A stretch of 64,000 bases of DNA from Labilibaculum sp. (GCA_016342745.1 JAEINT010000008.1:124001-188000), one strand, 5' to 3'; positions 28,122 through 37,194 are shown, numbered from the stretch's first letter. Numbers and translations are program-made. Notes: generated by a model not told the origin, from the letters alone.

Positions 28122-29066
28122 CTATTCCTTTACATTTTGTTGAAAGGCAAATGCAACAGCCTGTTCGTACTTTTTAAATCCTCCAGATTTTTTTATCCCT
28201 TTGTATACTTTTCTTTCATTATCGAAATGACTTGAAAAATACTCCCAAAAAGGCTTTACTTTTTGTAAGAGTTGAGTGTCACCACTTAAAAATGAAGAGT
28301 ATGTATCGAATATTTCTGCGTACATTTTTCGTAAAATCTGTTTCTTCTCCTCTGCAGAAGGAATATCCAAACCTTTTATTTTATGAGGCAACCAATAATC
28401 TCTTAGAATACCACGACCAATCATCACATCCTTCAAATTAGGTATATCAGCTTTCAAGCTCAGAAAATCTTCTTGCGTTTCAATATCACCATTATAAGCT
28501 ATTGGGAAATCAAATCGATCTTGTACTTCTTTAAAAAAATCACGATCGGCATTTCCTTTATACATTTGATTTCCCAAACGTGGATGAATAATGATATCTG
28601 TAAGGTTCATATCTTTTAAGATCTCCAAAACAGGAAAAATCTCTTGCTTATCTTCTAAGCCTAACCTCATTTTTATGGATAGATCAATTTTACTAGAATA
28701 TCCATCACTCAAAATAGATTTTATTTTATCGGCATGAGGAAGTAGCCCCGAACCTTTTGTTTTTCGCGTTACCATAGGAAATGGGCAACCCAAATTCCAA
28801 TTCATTTTCTCATAGCCTAAGTCAGAAAAATATTTTTCAAAAAATTGAAATTCCTCTACAGATCCACCTAAAAACTGTGGAATTAAATCATCCTTACGTT
28901 CTAAAAATGGCTCAACTTCACGTTTGTGAGAAGACTTTAAAACACCTGAATTTTGCATTACTAGAAAAGGGGTATAGAATTGATCTATGCCCCCTATATG
29001 CTTTTTATATGCTTGTCGAAAAACCCAATCAGTATATCCCTGAAGAGGTGCTAGTGAAATTTTCAT
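28122..29066 (-). CDS. tRNA-dihydrouridine synthase family protein
   Basis: A 314-residue FMN enzyme that reduces uridine to dihydrouridine in tRNA D-loops. I place the start at ATG 29066 (MKISLAPLQGYTDWVF), one base after the upstream stop; a longer TTG frame to 29078 is unlikely. Motifs are LAPLQGYTD, the catalytic cysteine Cys94 in NWNLGCPFPMVTRKTKGSG, KMRLGL, DIIIHPRLGNQMYKG and PIAYNGDIETQ (FMN phosphate region). It is the middle gene of a tight three-gene minus-strand set: TetR regulator, dus, cbiZ. Which uridine it modifies is not evident. Confidence 0.92.
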   Translation of the reverse strand: MKISLAPLQGYTDWVFRQAYKKHIGGIDQFYTPFLVMQNSGVLKSSHKREVEPFLERKDDLIPQFLGGSVEEFQFFEKYFSDLGYEKMNWNLGCPFPMVTRKTKGSGLLPHADKIKSILSDGYSSKIDLSIKMRLGLEDKQEIFPVLEILKDMNLTDIIIHPRLGNQMYKGNADRDFFKEVQDRFDFPIAYNGDIETQEDFLSLKADIPNLKDVMIGRGILRDYWLPHKIKGLDIPSAEEKKQILRKMYAEIFDTYSSFLSGDTQLLQKVKPFWEYFSSHFDNERKVYKGIKKSGGFKKYEQAVAFAFQQNVKE

Positions 29067-29067
29067 T

Positions 29068-29694
29068 TTATCTTCCAAAACTTAATACTCCCAATAATTG
29101 TTTACGTTGGCGATAATAACTGATACCACCCTCAGTACCTATACTTTTAACAAATTCATCTATCATTGTATCATAAATGGTTCCGAATTTAAATCTCTCC
29201 GGAGGATACAATTCAGGATTATGCATATCTTCCAATCTTGAAAGATACATGCGTCCTACCATCTCACAACTCAAATCATCACGATACATTCCCTGATCAA
29301 TTCCTTTTTGAATATTGATCTGAATTTTATCGAATATAAATTCCATTCTATCGGCCATATGCTTTTGATAAACCTCTGGAAAATGGCTCTCTAACTCCAT
29401 TGTAATCGATGGAGTCACATCCTCAAAACGATCATTAATCTCCTGACTAACAATAAATAATATATCTATGGCATTTTGCCCTTCAAAATTGTATTGTAAA
29501 AATATTGACTCAAAAGATTTCCGTTCGTATTCAAGAATTTTCTCAACCAACTCCTCTACCGAATTCACAAATTTTGAAACGTCAGATGGTGACACGCCAA
29601 AATCTTTCATCTTTTCAAAAGAGAACCCATCTATTCCATTCTTGTATAAATAAGCCCTTACTTTTTCTATTATTTGAACAAATTCCTTATCCAT
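29068..29694 (-). CDS. TetR/AcrR-like transcriptional regulator
   Basis: A 208-residue all-helical protein with TetR architecture: an N-terminal helix-turn-helix region (ARxxLYKNGIDGFSFEKM-like, then FGVSPSDVSKFVNSVEELV, with unusually low basic charge) followed by a ligand and dimer domain of about 150 residues. The DNA-binding part diverges from typical TetR, so the call is moderate. The stop overlaps the start region of dus by spacing of one base, which implies a shared transcript. Its target is unknown; it could control its own operon. Confidence 0.7.
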   Translation of the reverse strand: MDKEFVQIIEKVRAYLYKNGIDGFSFEKMKDFGVSPSDVSKFVNSVEELVEKILEYERKSFESIFLQYNFEGQNAIDILFIVSQEINDRFEDVTPSITMELESHFPEVYQKHMADRMEFIFDKIQINIQKGIDQGMYRDDLSCEMVGRMYLSRLEDMHNPELYPPERFKFGTIYDTMIDEFVKSIGTEGGISYYRQRKQLLGVLSFGR

Positions 29695-30163
29695 AAACCC
29701 TTAGCGCTAAAAAAATTAACATTCATCCCAACTTATTCCTTAATCTTATCAAGATAGGCATAAAATTAAGGAATTTTCGACTGAGAACACTATACAAGAG
29801 CAATTTTAAAATTTAAAATATTTCATAAACCAACCATGCAATAAGTTAAAATCAGTAAAGAAGAGTTCACAACACTGCTATTTACATTTAAATTAAACCT
29901 ATTTTCAAGCTATTATTAATGCTTTTCAAATAGAATAAAAACAATTCATAAACTCAGATTATGTGATCTTATCTTAAATAAAATGGAATTACTATTCATC
30001 AATAAATGTTGATTCACACCGTAAAAAGCATCTTTCATAAAAAAGTGTTCAAATTAACAATACAAATTACAAACAAACGTTAACTTTACCTCCTGAACAA
30101 AGTCTTTTAAGCACTTATGTGATTAAATGCACTTATTCATAAGTAAATTTAAGTAGTAGTTTT
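29695..30163. other. Long AT-rich intergenic stretch
   Basis: No protein gene seen in either strand; the longest frames are short and lack ribosome sites. The 3' part (about 30081-30163) precedes a strong terminator and contains ACTTATTCATAAGT, a small hairpin, so it may encode a short RNA (separate entry). The 5' part must hold the promoter of the TetR-dus-cbiZ genes, but I could not pick one with confidence. Confidence 0.5.
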
Positions 30164-30190
30164 GGGCGGCTAGTCACCGCCCTTTTTTTT
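30081..30190 (+). ncRNA. Candidate small RNA ending at an orphan terminator
   Basis: A strong plus-strand terminator at 30164-30190 has no plus-strand gene upstream for 2.7 kb. A TAACTTTA element at 30081-30088 is one base from the TAnnTTTG consensus and would start an RNA of about 95 bases. The RNA would carry the hairpin ACTTAT-TC-ATAAGT with a possible competing pairing to CTTATG near 30113. No known RNA family was recognised. It could instead be a leader of the VOC gene. Confidence 0.35.
30164..30190 (+). terminator. Orphan Rho-independent terminator
   Basis: Stem GGGCGG (30164-30169) and CCGCCC (30177-30182), loop of seven bases, then T8. The sequence is a textbook terminator on the plus strand, but the nearest upstream plus-strand gene ends at 27477. 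Confidence 0.85.
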
Positions 30191-30245
30191 ATACCTTCTA
30201 TTGACATTATCCATTCTTTTGTATAATTTAAATACCTCACAAAAC

Positions 30246-30629
30246 ATGGATAATATGAAAAATACTTTTAACTGGATTGAAATACCAGTAACGGATTTTG
30301 ATCGAGCAAAAAAATTCTATAGTTCAATCCTCAATTTTGATATGCCACAAGAACAAATAGGATCAGATTTAATGGGATTTTTTCCATATGATCAGGAAAA
30401 TGAAGGTGTAGGTGGTGCTATAGTAAAAGGCGATATGCACAAACCTAGCAAGGAAGGAACGTTAGTCTACTTAAACGGAGGGGAAAACCTAAATACGATC
30501 CTCAACAAAGTAGAAAGTTCTGGAGGTGGGATTGTAGTTCCTAAAACTCAAATTAGTCCTGAAATTGGGTATTTTGCAATATTTGCAGACACAGAAGGCA
30601 ATCACATTGCCCTTCACTCAAAAGGATAA
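30246..30629 (+). CDS. VOC (glyoxalase/bleomycin resistance) family protein
   Basis: A 127-residue single-domain vicinal-oxygen-chelate protein. I chose ATG 30246; the frame extends to a TTG at 30201 but conserved sequence begins at FNWIEIPVTDFDRAKKFYSSIL. The paired beta-alpha-beta-beta-beta units are visible, with GGAIVKGDMHKPS, VYLNGG, GGGIVVPKTQIS and FAIFADTEGNHIALHS, a typical ending whose Glu/His positions can bind metal. Such proteins act as small dioxygenases, isomerases or antibiotic-binding proteins; which one is not clear. A TTGACA plus TATAAT pair with a short 15-base spacer lies at 30201-30227. Confidence 0.85.
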   Translation: MDNMKNTFNWIEIPVTDFDRAKKFYSSILNFDMPQEQIGSDLMGFFPYDQENEGVGGAIVKGDMHKPSKEGTLVYLNGGENLNTILNKVESSGGGIVVPKTQISPEIGYFAIFADTEGNHIALHSKG

Positions 30630-30633
30630 AAAT

Positions 30634-30668
30634 AAAATAAGCGATTGAGAAAATCAATCGCTTATTTT
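30634..30668. terminator. Bidirectional terminator
   Basis: A perfect 15-bp stem, AAAATAAGCGATTGA and TCAATCGCTTATTTT, loop GAAAA. Its right arm reaches the stop codon of the convergent thioredoxin-like gene. Confidence 0.9.
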
Positions 30669-31204
30669 TATTTCAATAATTCTTTTTCAATTACTTTTTT
30701 CATTGCGTTAAATTCCTCGTGGTTAAACAATCGAGTCATATAGATTATTTTCCCGCTTTTATCGATGATAACATTTCTTGTTACGCCACTTTCTTTATGC
30801 GCATATTTTGTGAACACTTTTGCACCATCATCCAAAGCAACTGGATAAGTTATTCCCGTTGCAGATATCATTTTCTCTACTTTTTCAATCGGTTCATCTA
30901 AATCTACTGCAAACAATGCAAAATCTTTGCTCTTGTGCTTTTGCCATATATCACTCTCAATAAAAGGCATTTCCTTTCGACAGACTCCACACCAACTTGC
31001 AGTGAACTGCAACATAACAACTTTCCCTTTCAAATCAGACAACTGTAAACTAGTACCATCTGTTAAACTTACCTTAAATTCTGGAGCTTGATCGCCTACT
31101 TTTACAATATACCCTCTGGAATCTTGCTGTTGTGCCATTCCTGAAAAACTTAAGCCAATAATTATACTTATTAGTCCTATTACTCTACTCATATTCAAAA
31201 CCAT
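30668..31204 (-). CDS. TlpA-like periplasmic thiol-disulfide protein
   Basis: A 178-residue redoxin. It has an N-terminal signal sequence (ISIIIGLSFSGMAQ), then the TlpA/AhpC fold with VGDQAPEFKVSLTDGTSL, LQFTASWCGVCRKEMPFIE (active cysteines 72 and 75) and VTRNVIIDKSGKIIYM holding the usual loop before the last strands. It probably reduces disulfides in exported proteins. It is the last gene of a three-gene operon with DoxX and an unknown membrane protein, which may supply its electrons. ATG 31204 is used; another in-frame ATG at 31192 would serve equally well. Confidence 0.88.
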   Translation of the reverse strand: MVLNMSRVIGLISIIIGLSFSGMAQQQDSRGYIVKVGDQAPEFKVSLTDGTSLQLSDLKGKVVMLQFTASWCGVCRKEMPFIESDIWQKHKSKDFALFAVDLDEPIEKVEKMISATGITYPVALDDGAKVFTKYAHKESGVTRNVIIDKSGKIIYMTRLFNHEEFNAMKKVIEKELLK

Positions 31205-31217
31205 TCTCTAATTCTAT

Positions 31218-31730
31218 TTATCTATTATTTCTAAACATTCTAAAAATCTTTTTTTTCACAATATCCTTCTTCATTTTCAGATAGGAAATTACTGCTTTAA
31301 AAAGCAATTGATCATTTACAAAAAACTTTTTTAATAAATATGCCGAACCTGCATAAGGTAGAGCCGTGATGAATATATCATAGAATTTCACCTTACCTTT
31401 AAGATTTGCAGCAATATAAATAAGTTTAGCTACGAAATTTCCAACTGAAAAAACAATGAGTGGTGTCAAAACTTTATAATCAATCACTCCATGAAAAATT
31501 GCATATACAATAACACCTGGAAACAACATCGCATCAATAATACCCACAATAAAACTCCATGCTGCTAAAGCAGAACTAACATATAATATCCCCGATAAGT
31601 TATTGCCTAGAATAATTTTCGTTAAATAGTCTTTTTCCACTTGCGAGTAATTTTCTAATCCCTCAACATAAGTACAAAAACTACTTTGCGCACAAGCACA
31701 TTTTTCCTGATAAGAGATATCACTTCCCAT
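31218..31730 (-). CDS. Unknown membrane protein with Cys-rich N-terminus
   Basis: 170 residues from ATG 31730; a TTG two codons earlier is less likely. Not recognised as a named family. The first 20 residues carry three cysteines (EKCACAQSSFC) ahead of about 25 polar residues, then three or more hydrophobic helices (about 43-70, 73-105, 115-135) and a very basic tail (KMKKDIVKKKIFRMFRNNR). It lies ten bases after DoxX and 13 bases before the TlpA-like gene on the same strand. The cysteines plus this context suggest a redox or metal role, which is inference only. Confidence 0.7.
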   Translation of the reverse strand: MGSDISYQEKCACAQSSFCTYVEGLENYSQVEKDYLTKIILGNNLSGILYVSSALAAWSFIVGIIDAMLFPGVIVYAIFHGVIDYKVLTPLIVFSVGNFVAKLIYIAANLKGKVKFYDIFITALPYAGSAYLLKKFFVNDQLLFKAVISYLKMKKDIVKKKIFRMFRNNR

Positions 31731-31739
31731 ATGCAAATC

Positions 31740-32156
31740 TTATTTTTTAAACATTTGTCGGTAAATATTAGAAATCCCAGCTCTATAAATTAAGAAGCAA
31801 CTAAAAACCAATGCAATTATAGCCATACCAAACAGTTGTCCTCCATCACTTGTTCCATTGTATTCAACCTCAATTCCTATTGGTGTAAATAAATGAAACC
31901 CTAATGCTCCAATCATTAAGCCAGCAGTAATTAATGCTGCATACTTCCATAAATTTGGCAAGAAAAACATAAGCCCAGCAATCAACTCAAGAACTCCAAC
32001 GCCAAATCTCCCCCAAGGCTCCATCCCAATTGTTGAAAAAATATGGATCGCCTCTGGATGTCCTGAGAATTTAAAATGTAAAGTTTGAATTAAAATAATC
32101 GCTGTAACAATACGAAGCAACATTTCAATGGTATTATATTTCTTCTTCGATTTCAT
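31740..32156 (-). CDS. DoxX family membrane protein
   Basis: A 138-residue protein with four predicted membrane helices, fitting the DoxX/MauE superfamily: LLRIVTAIILIQTLHFKFSG, the GVGVLELIAGLMFFLPNLW segment and a GGQLFGMAIIALVFSCFLIY final helix. DoxX-type proteins are linked to quinone or thiol redox; the family is otherwise poorly defined. It is the first gene of the operon DoxX / membrane protein / TlpA. The 290 bases upstream, shared with the divergent kinase gene, show no promoter I could identify confidently. Confidence 0.85.
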   Translation of the reverse strand: MKSKKKYNTIEMLLRIVTAIILIQTLHFKFSGHPEAIHIFSTIGMEPWGRFGVGVLELIAGLMFFLPNLWKYAALITAGLMIGALGFHLFTPIGIEVEYNGTSDGGQLFGMAIIALVFSCFLIYRAGISNIYRQMFKK

Positions 32157-32446
32157 TATCCTTTTTTTTTCTAAAACTACTAAAATTGCAAACTAATTCA
32201 GAATTAACTTACAAGCACAATATATAACCATTTTCTTAAGCAAACTGTGAGCTGCATTACATTTTCCTTTTTTAGGTGAAAAACAATTAAATTCCCTATC
32301 AAAGACACCATGTAAACAGAAACATAAACCTAATATTTATTGATTTTAGAGGTATTTTGAATAAAGAACTAAAATCCTTATTTTTAATATAATTCAAAAC
32401 TCAATTTCACGGATTAAAAGTTCAGTGATATCTTTAATTGGATACT

Positions 32447-35350
32447 ATGGGGAATCAAACTAAAAAGACAAATGTAGAACTATTACAAGAAATTAAAGAT
32501 CTTAAAACACAAATAACTGAACTTGAAAATAAAAAAATCAACTTCTCAAATGAAAGCAGCTACTCTTTCAGCTCTGTTAAAATAATTCATTCAAATTGGG
32601 ACTTAAAAAATCGCACAATTAAGTGGTCATCAATTGCTGAAGAAATTCTTGGGTTTACAAACGGTAGTTTTGGAAATACCATTGAAAGTTTTTATCAAAA
32701 CATTCATCCTGAAGATCGACAAAACTTTACGAACAATTTATCTCACAATATTAACAATCAATCCAAAGAGTGCCATACCGAATTTCGAATGATTCGAGAT
32801 AACAAACAAGTTATTTGGATAACTGCCAATGGAAAGATTGATTACGACACAAATGGAAATCCGTTAAACATACACGCAATTCTTCTAGATATAACCAAAA
32901 GAAAACTTACAGAACAGAAACTTGAAGACCAGACAAACTTCCTAACTCTTCTTCTAAATCATATGCCTAATCAAATCTTTTGGAAGGATAAAAAGCTAAG
33001 CTATTTAGGGTGCAATAGAAAATTCTCTGAAGCTATTGGACTAAATAACCCTGAAGATGTTATTGGTAAATCTGATTCTGATTTTTATCCTTCGCCTGAG
33101 CAAACCAACAGGCATTGGGAAGAAGATAGAAATGTTATAACAAACGAAAAGCCTATTTTGAATACTGAAGAAGTTTATCAGAACTTTAAAGGTGAAAATG
33201 CTTGGATTTCAACAAGTAAAATTCCTCTTTACCACTACAAAGAGGTGATCGGCTTATTAGGTATCACTACTGATATCACACAAAGCAAAAATATCGAAAA
33301 GGAGCATATCGCAACACGTTTAAGATATGAAACAATGTTTAACGATTCTCCAATTCCCTTATGGGAAGAAGATTTTACAGAATTAATAGATTACATCGAC
33401 TCATTAAAGCTAGAAGGGGTTCATGATTTTAGAGAATTCTTTGATAAAAATCCAGAAGCACTTTTACTGTGCTCACAAAAAGTAAAAGCAACTGATGTAA
33501 ACCGAGCAACACTTCAACTTCATCAGGCTAAAAGCAAGGAAGAGCTCTTAGGAAATTTGGACAAAATATTTACGAATAAATCATTTGAAGTTTTTAAAGA
33601 AGAGGTAATTGCAATATCAGAAGGGAAAAATAAATTCGAAATAGAAGGAGAAATTAAAACTCTTCATGGAGAACCTAGACAAATTCTATTGAAATTATTT
33701 ATTGATGAAAGTTACACTAAATCAGCTAAAGCATTATTGGCAACAATAGACATAACTGAAAAAAAGAAAGCGGAAGAAGCATTAAAAGTAAGTGAAAACA
33801 AATTTAGGCTATCATTTGAAGCTACAAACGTCGGAATGGTAATTTCGAATCATGCAGGAAGTTTAGTTTCCGTAAATAATGCAATGTGCAATATCCTAGG
33901 CTATTCAAAAGAAGAATTACAAACGAAAACTTTTTTAGACATAACCCACCCTGATGATTTAGTTAAGAGTAAAAAACAATTCAATAAAAGCATAACCAGC
34001 GCTATAAGTTTTACCTTAGAAAAAAGATATCTAAACAAGAATAATCAAATTAAATGGGGATTAACATCTGTTAGTCCGATATACAATTCCAATGGAGATT
34101 TCATGTATGCGATTGGTCACATTCAGGATATCACCAATAAAAAACAAACAGAAGAACAAATATTAACCCACAACAAAGAGTTTGAAAGGCTAAATAAAGA
34201 ATACAAATCGCAAAACGAGGAGCTTGTTAAAACCATAGCTATTGCGGCAAAAAGTGATCAATTAAAATCTGAATTCCTACAAAATCTATCACATGAAATT
34301 CGAACACCAATGAATGCTATTCTTGGTTTTTCTGATTTTTTAGAACTACAAAAAACGACACCCGAAAAAAGGCAGCAGTATATTAACATCATAAAAAGTA
34401 GCGGAAATCAACTGCTTAGGATTATTGATGATATTCTTGAAATTTCTGCCTTGGAAACAAAACATGTTCAAGTAGTAAATAAATCATTTAACCTAAACAA
34501 CTTACTAACCGAACTATTTACTATTTTCCAACCCAAAGCAAGAGAAAAAGGCATTGCTCTATACATCAAGAAAGGACTTACCGACCGCGAGACAAATATC
34601 ATATCAGACGAAAGCAAATTGAGTAAAATATTCACTAACCTACTTGAGAACGCAATAAAATACACACCAAATGGTTTCATTGAAATTGGGTACAAACTTG
34701 TAAAGGATGAGTTAAAATTTTACGTAAAAGATACCGGACTAGGTATTTCAAAAACTCGTCAGGGACAAATTTTCGAAAGGTTTTCTCAGGGAGAAAGTGA
34801 AATCAGCAAAAAAATCGGTGGCTTAGGACTTGGATTATCGATTGTAAAAGAAAATATTGAATTACTTGGAGGCAATATTAAACTTGAATCAAATATAGGG
34901 AAAGGAAGCACTTTTCTACTAACAATACCCTTTAAAAGTGATGGTTCTGATTCAACACAGAATGAGAAGAATACAAAAGTAAGAAAGCATAAAATTCTAA
35001 TAGCTGAAGACGAAGAAATTAACTATTTCTATTTCGAAACTTTACTTGAAGAAATTGCTCCGAACTGTAAATTAATTCATGCTAAAAATGGAAAAGAAGC
35101 CCTTGAAATATGTAAGAAAGAGGATTTTGAACTGATTTTCATGGACATTAAAATGCCCGAAATGAATGGCTACGAAGCAACTATTGAAATCAAAAAAATA
35201 AAACCTAATTCAACTATCATTGCGCAGACATCTTATTCTACTAAAGAAGACAAAGAAAGAGCTAGACTTGCTGGTTGTGAAGATTTTTTATCAAAACCAA
35301 TCAGTCTTGAAACCATGCAAAGCATTCTAAACAAATACATTTACCTATAA
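32447..35350 (+). CDS. Multi-PAS hybrid histidine kinase / receiver (cytoplasmic)
   Basis: 967 residues from ATG 32447; an in-frame TTG at 32438 is disfavoured. A short coiled coil (about 8-30) is followed by PAS domains at about 52-152 (PAS_3-like), 165-282 and 452-572, and a diverged PAS-like segment at about 295-440. HisKA has SHEIRTPMN with His616; HATPase has NLLENAIKY, DTGLGI and GGLGLGLS; the receiver has phospho-acceptor Asp900 in FMDIKMPEMNGYEA. No membrane helix, so it senses an internal signal. It has no output domain and no partner gene nearby. The C-terminal half resembles the kinase at 881-2857, suggesting related phosphorelays. Confidence 0.93.
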   Translation: MGNQTKKTNVELLQEIKDLKTQITELENKKINFSNESSYSFSSVKIIHSNWDLKNRTIKWSSIAEEILGFTNGSFGNTIESFYQNIHPEDRQNFTNNLSHNINNQSKECHTEFRMIRDNKQVIWITANGKIDYDTNGNPLNIHAILLDITKRKLTEQKLEDQTNFLTLLLNHMPNQIFWKDKKLSYLGCNRKFSEAIGLNNPEDVIGKSDSDFYPSPEQTNRHWEEDRNVITNEKPILNTEEVYQNFKGENAWISTSKIPLYHYKEVIGLLGITTDITQSKNIEKEHIATRLRYETMFNDSPIPLWEEDFTELIDYIDSLKLEGVHDFREFFDKNPEALLLCSQKVKATDVNRATLQLHQAKSKEELLGNLDKIFTNKSFEVFKEEVIAISEGKNKFEIEGEIKTLHGEPRQILLKLFIDESYTKSAKALLATIDITEKKKAEEALKVSENKFRLSFEATNVGMVISNHAGSLVSVNNAMCNILGYSKEELQTKTFLDITHPDDLVKSKKQFNKSITSAISFTLEKRYLNKNNQIKWGLTSVSPIYNSNGDFMYAIGHIQDITNKKQTEEQILTHNKEFERLNKEYKSQNEELVKTIAIAAKSDQLKSEFLQNLSHEIRTPMNAILGFSDFLELQKTTPEKRQQYINIIKSSGNQLLRIIDDILEISALETKHVQVVNKSFNLNNLLTELFTIFQPKAREKGIALYIKKGLTDRETNIISDESKLSKIFTNLLENAIKYTPNGFIEIGYKLVKDELKFYVKDTGLGISKTRQGQIFERFSQGESEISKKIGGLGLGLSIVKENIELLGGNIKLESNIGKGSTFLLTIPFKSDGSDSTQNEKNTKVRKHKILIAEDEEINYFYFETLLEEIAPNCKLIHAKNGKEALEICKKEDFELIFMDIKMPEMNGYEATIEIKKIKPNSTIIAQTSYSTKEDKERARLAGCEDFLSKPISLETMQSILNKYIYL

Positions 35351-35382
35351 ATGAGCTTAATTTAAGTTTAAATTAAGCTCAT
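35351..35382. terminator. Bidirectional terminator
   Basis: A perfect 14-bp AT-rich stem, ATGAGCTTAATTTA and TAAATTAAGCTCAT, loop AGTT, between convergent genes ending at 35350 and 35393. Confidence 0.8.
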
Positions 35383-35392
35383 TGTAATTATT

Positions 35393-36598
35393 TTATCGAT
35401 ACGTAAATCCTTTTAATGAGGCTAAACCGCCTAAAGAGGTCTCTTTATAAGAATAAGATAAATCCAAGCCTGTTTTCATCATGGTTTCGGTTACCTGATC
35501 GAAACTAATCCTATGACGACCATCTGACAATAAGGCAAACGTATTGTGATTTAAGGCTCTTGCTGCAGCAAATACATTCCGCTCTATGCAAGGAATTTGC
35601 ACTAAACCTAACACAGGATCACATGTCAATCCTAAATGATGCTCTAAGCCCATTTCTGCAGAATACTCAACTTGATATACTGTTCCTCCATGTAATTGTG
35701 TTGCTGCCCCAGATGCCATTGCACAAGCTGTACCAACCTCTCCCTGACAACCTACTTCAGCCCCAGAAATAGAAGCATTGGTTTTCACTAAATTTCCAAT
35801 TAAACCAGCTGTAGCTAGTGCTTTTAAAATATCTTTCTTTCCAAACTTATAAAACTTTTTGTGATAATATAAAATAGCGGGAAGAACACCGCAAGCACCA
35901 CAGGTTGGAGCAGTAACAATTATCCCGCCAGCAGCATTTTCCTCTGAAACTGCCAATGCATATGCATAGAGCATAGACCGCTTCCTCATTGGACCACTAT
36001 ACGTTTTTGCTTTTAAATGATACAGGTGGGATTTCCTAGGCAATCTCAAGCCACCAGGCAATTCTCCTTCATTGTTCATTCCAGTTTTTATCGCCTTTTT
36101 CATTGCCGCCCAAACCTCATCTAAAAAAGCCCAAATTTCTTTACCTTCTCTTAACTCAACATATTCCCACAGTTGCTTTTCATTGCTTTTACACCATGCT
36201 AATATCTGATCCATTGTTGTTAGATCATAAATTACATTTGATGCCAATTCAGTATTGTCATCAATAATAGCACCACCACCAACGCTATAAACAGTCCATT
36301 CTTCCAGTAGAGTTCCTTCTGCATCAAATGATTTTAACCTCATTGCATTTGGATGCTTTTCCAAAAACTCTTCAGGCTTCCAGATCAGCTCTAAATCTCT
36401 TCCTTCAAATACACTTTCAATAGCAACACCGGTTAAGTGCCCTTTTCCTGTAGCAGCTAAACTGCCAAAAAGGGTAACCTCAAATTTACCTGCATTTTGG
36501 TTCCGTGCCAAAAACTGCTCAGCTGCCTTTCTAGGTCCCATTGTATGACTGCTAGAGGGACCACAGCCAATACGATATATTTCTTTTATTGATTCCAT
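35393..36598 (-). CDS. sdaA: L-serine ammonia-lyase, iron-sulfur type
   Basis: A 401-residue single-chain [4Fe-4S] L-serine dehydratase that turns L-serine into pyruvate and ammonia. The N-terminal beta domain begins with the substrate-loop motif GCGPSSSHTMGPRKAAEQF; the alpha domain carries the cluster cysteines in VTAPTCGACGVLP and CDPVLGLVQIPCIERN. Other anchors are GCQGEVGTACAMASGA and GLDLSYSYKETSLGGLA. Length is a little below typical 450-residue one-chain enzymes but all hallmarks are present. It is a single gene, with the tRNA cluster upstream on the same strand. Confidence 0.95.
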   Translation of the reverse strand: MESIKEIYRIGCGPSSSHTMGPRKAAEQFLARNQNAGKFEVTLFGSLAATGKGHLTGVAIESVFEGRDLELIWKPEEFLEKHPNAMRLKSFDAEGTLLEEWTVYSVGGGAIIDDNTELASNVIYDLTTMDQILAWCKSNEKQLWEYVELREGKEIWAFLDEVWAAMKKAIKTGMNNEGELPGGLRLPRKSHLYHLKAKTYSGPMRKRSMLYAYALAVSEENAAGGIIVTAPTCGACGVLPAILYYHKKFYKFGKKDILKALATAGLIGNLVKTNASISGAEVGCQGEVGTACAMASGAATQLHGGTVYQVEYSAEMGLEHHLGLTCDPVLGLVQIPCIERNVFAAARALNHNTFALLSDGRHRISFDQVTETMMKTGLDLSYSYKETSLGGLASLKGFTYR

Positions 36599-36680
36599 TT
36601 TGTTGTTGTGTTGTTTAGTAAGTTGAGTACAAATGTAAGGAATCGATCAATCTTCAGATCAAATTTGGTAAGTTATTGCA

Positions 36681-36716
36681 TAAAAAAAGAGAGAATCTAC
36701 AAATAGATTCTCTCTT
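36681..36716 (-). terminator. Terminator of the tRNA cluster
   Basis: A 13-bp stem, AAGAGAGAATCTA with TAGATTCTCTCTT, loop of four bases, followed on the minus strand by a T-tract. It lies just past the last tRNA-Pro 3' end. Confidence 0.85.
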
Positions 36717-36721
36717 CTTAG

Positions 36722-36796
36722 TCGGGGTGGCAGGATTCGAACCTGCGACCTCCTCGTCCCAAACGAGGCGCGATAACCGGGCTACGCTACACCCCG
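36722..36796 (-). tRNA. tRNA-Pro (anticodon TGG), copy 2
   Basis: Reads CGGGGTGTAGCG at the 5' end on the minus strand, with a TGG anticodon in the loop TTTGGGA, T-loop GGTTCGAATCC and a 7-bp acceptor stem closing with CACCCCG and discriminator A. No CCA is encoded. Identical to the copy at 36866-36940. Confidence 0.95.
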
Positions 36797-36865
36797 AAAA
36801 ATTAATTTCGTTAGTCTCTTAAGATAAAAAAAGAGAAGTTTTAACAACTCCTCTAAAAATTTTCG

Positions 36866-36940
36866 TCGGGGTGGCAGGATTCGAACCTGCGACCTCCTCG
36901 TCCCAAACGAGGCGCGATAACCGGGCTACGCTACACCCCG
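36866..36940 (-). tRNA. tRNA-Pro (anticodon TGG), copy 1
   Basis: 75 bases, identical to the neighbouring copy 69 bases away, with the same TGG anticodon and no encoded CCA. The pair looks like a tandem duplication within one tRNA operon. Confidence 0.95.
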
Positions 36941-36965
36941 AAAATTCAATATCTTAAAAAAACTT

Positions 36966-37055
<90 letters not shown>

Positions 37056-37068
37056 GTTATTGCGGTAG

Positions 37069-37098
37069 CAAAAGTATGTAAAAATTTCAGATGTGCAA
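37069..37098 (-). promoter_or_regulatory. Promoter of the tRNA cluster
   Basis: On the minus strand TTTG (37099-37096), a 19-base spacer and TACTTTTG (37076-37069), a full match to the phylum's TTTG / TAnnTTTG promoter. The predicted start lies a few bases upstream of tRNA-Ser. Confidence 0.75.
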
Positions 37099-37194
37099 AA
37101 TATTTTCTCCGCATTAATCCAAGTTTCATACACTTTTCATTATAGTAAATTAGAAATCAATGAGATTGCGATTGATTTTTTTTTCATTTAATCT

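Noticed and set aside
30201-30227. TTGACA / TATAAT promoter
   Set aside because: The boxes match E. coli consensus, but the 15-base spacer is too short and the phylum uses a different consensus; kept only as a remark.
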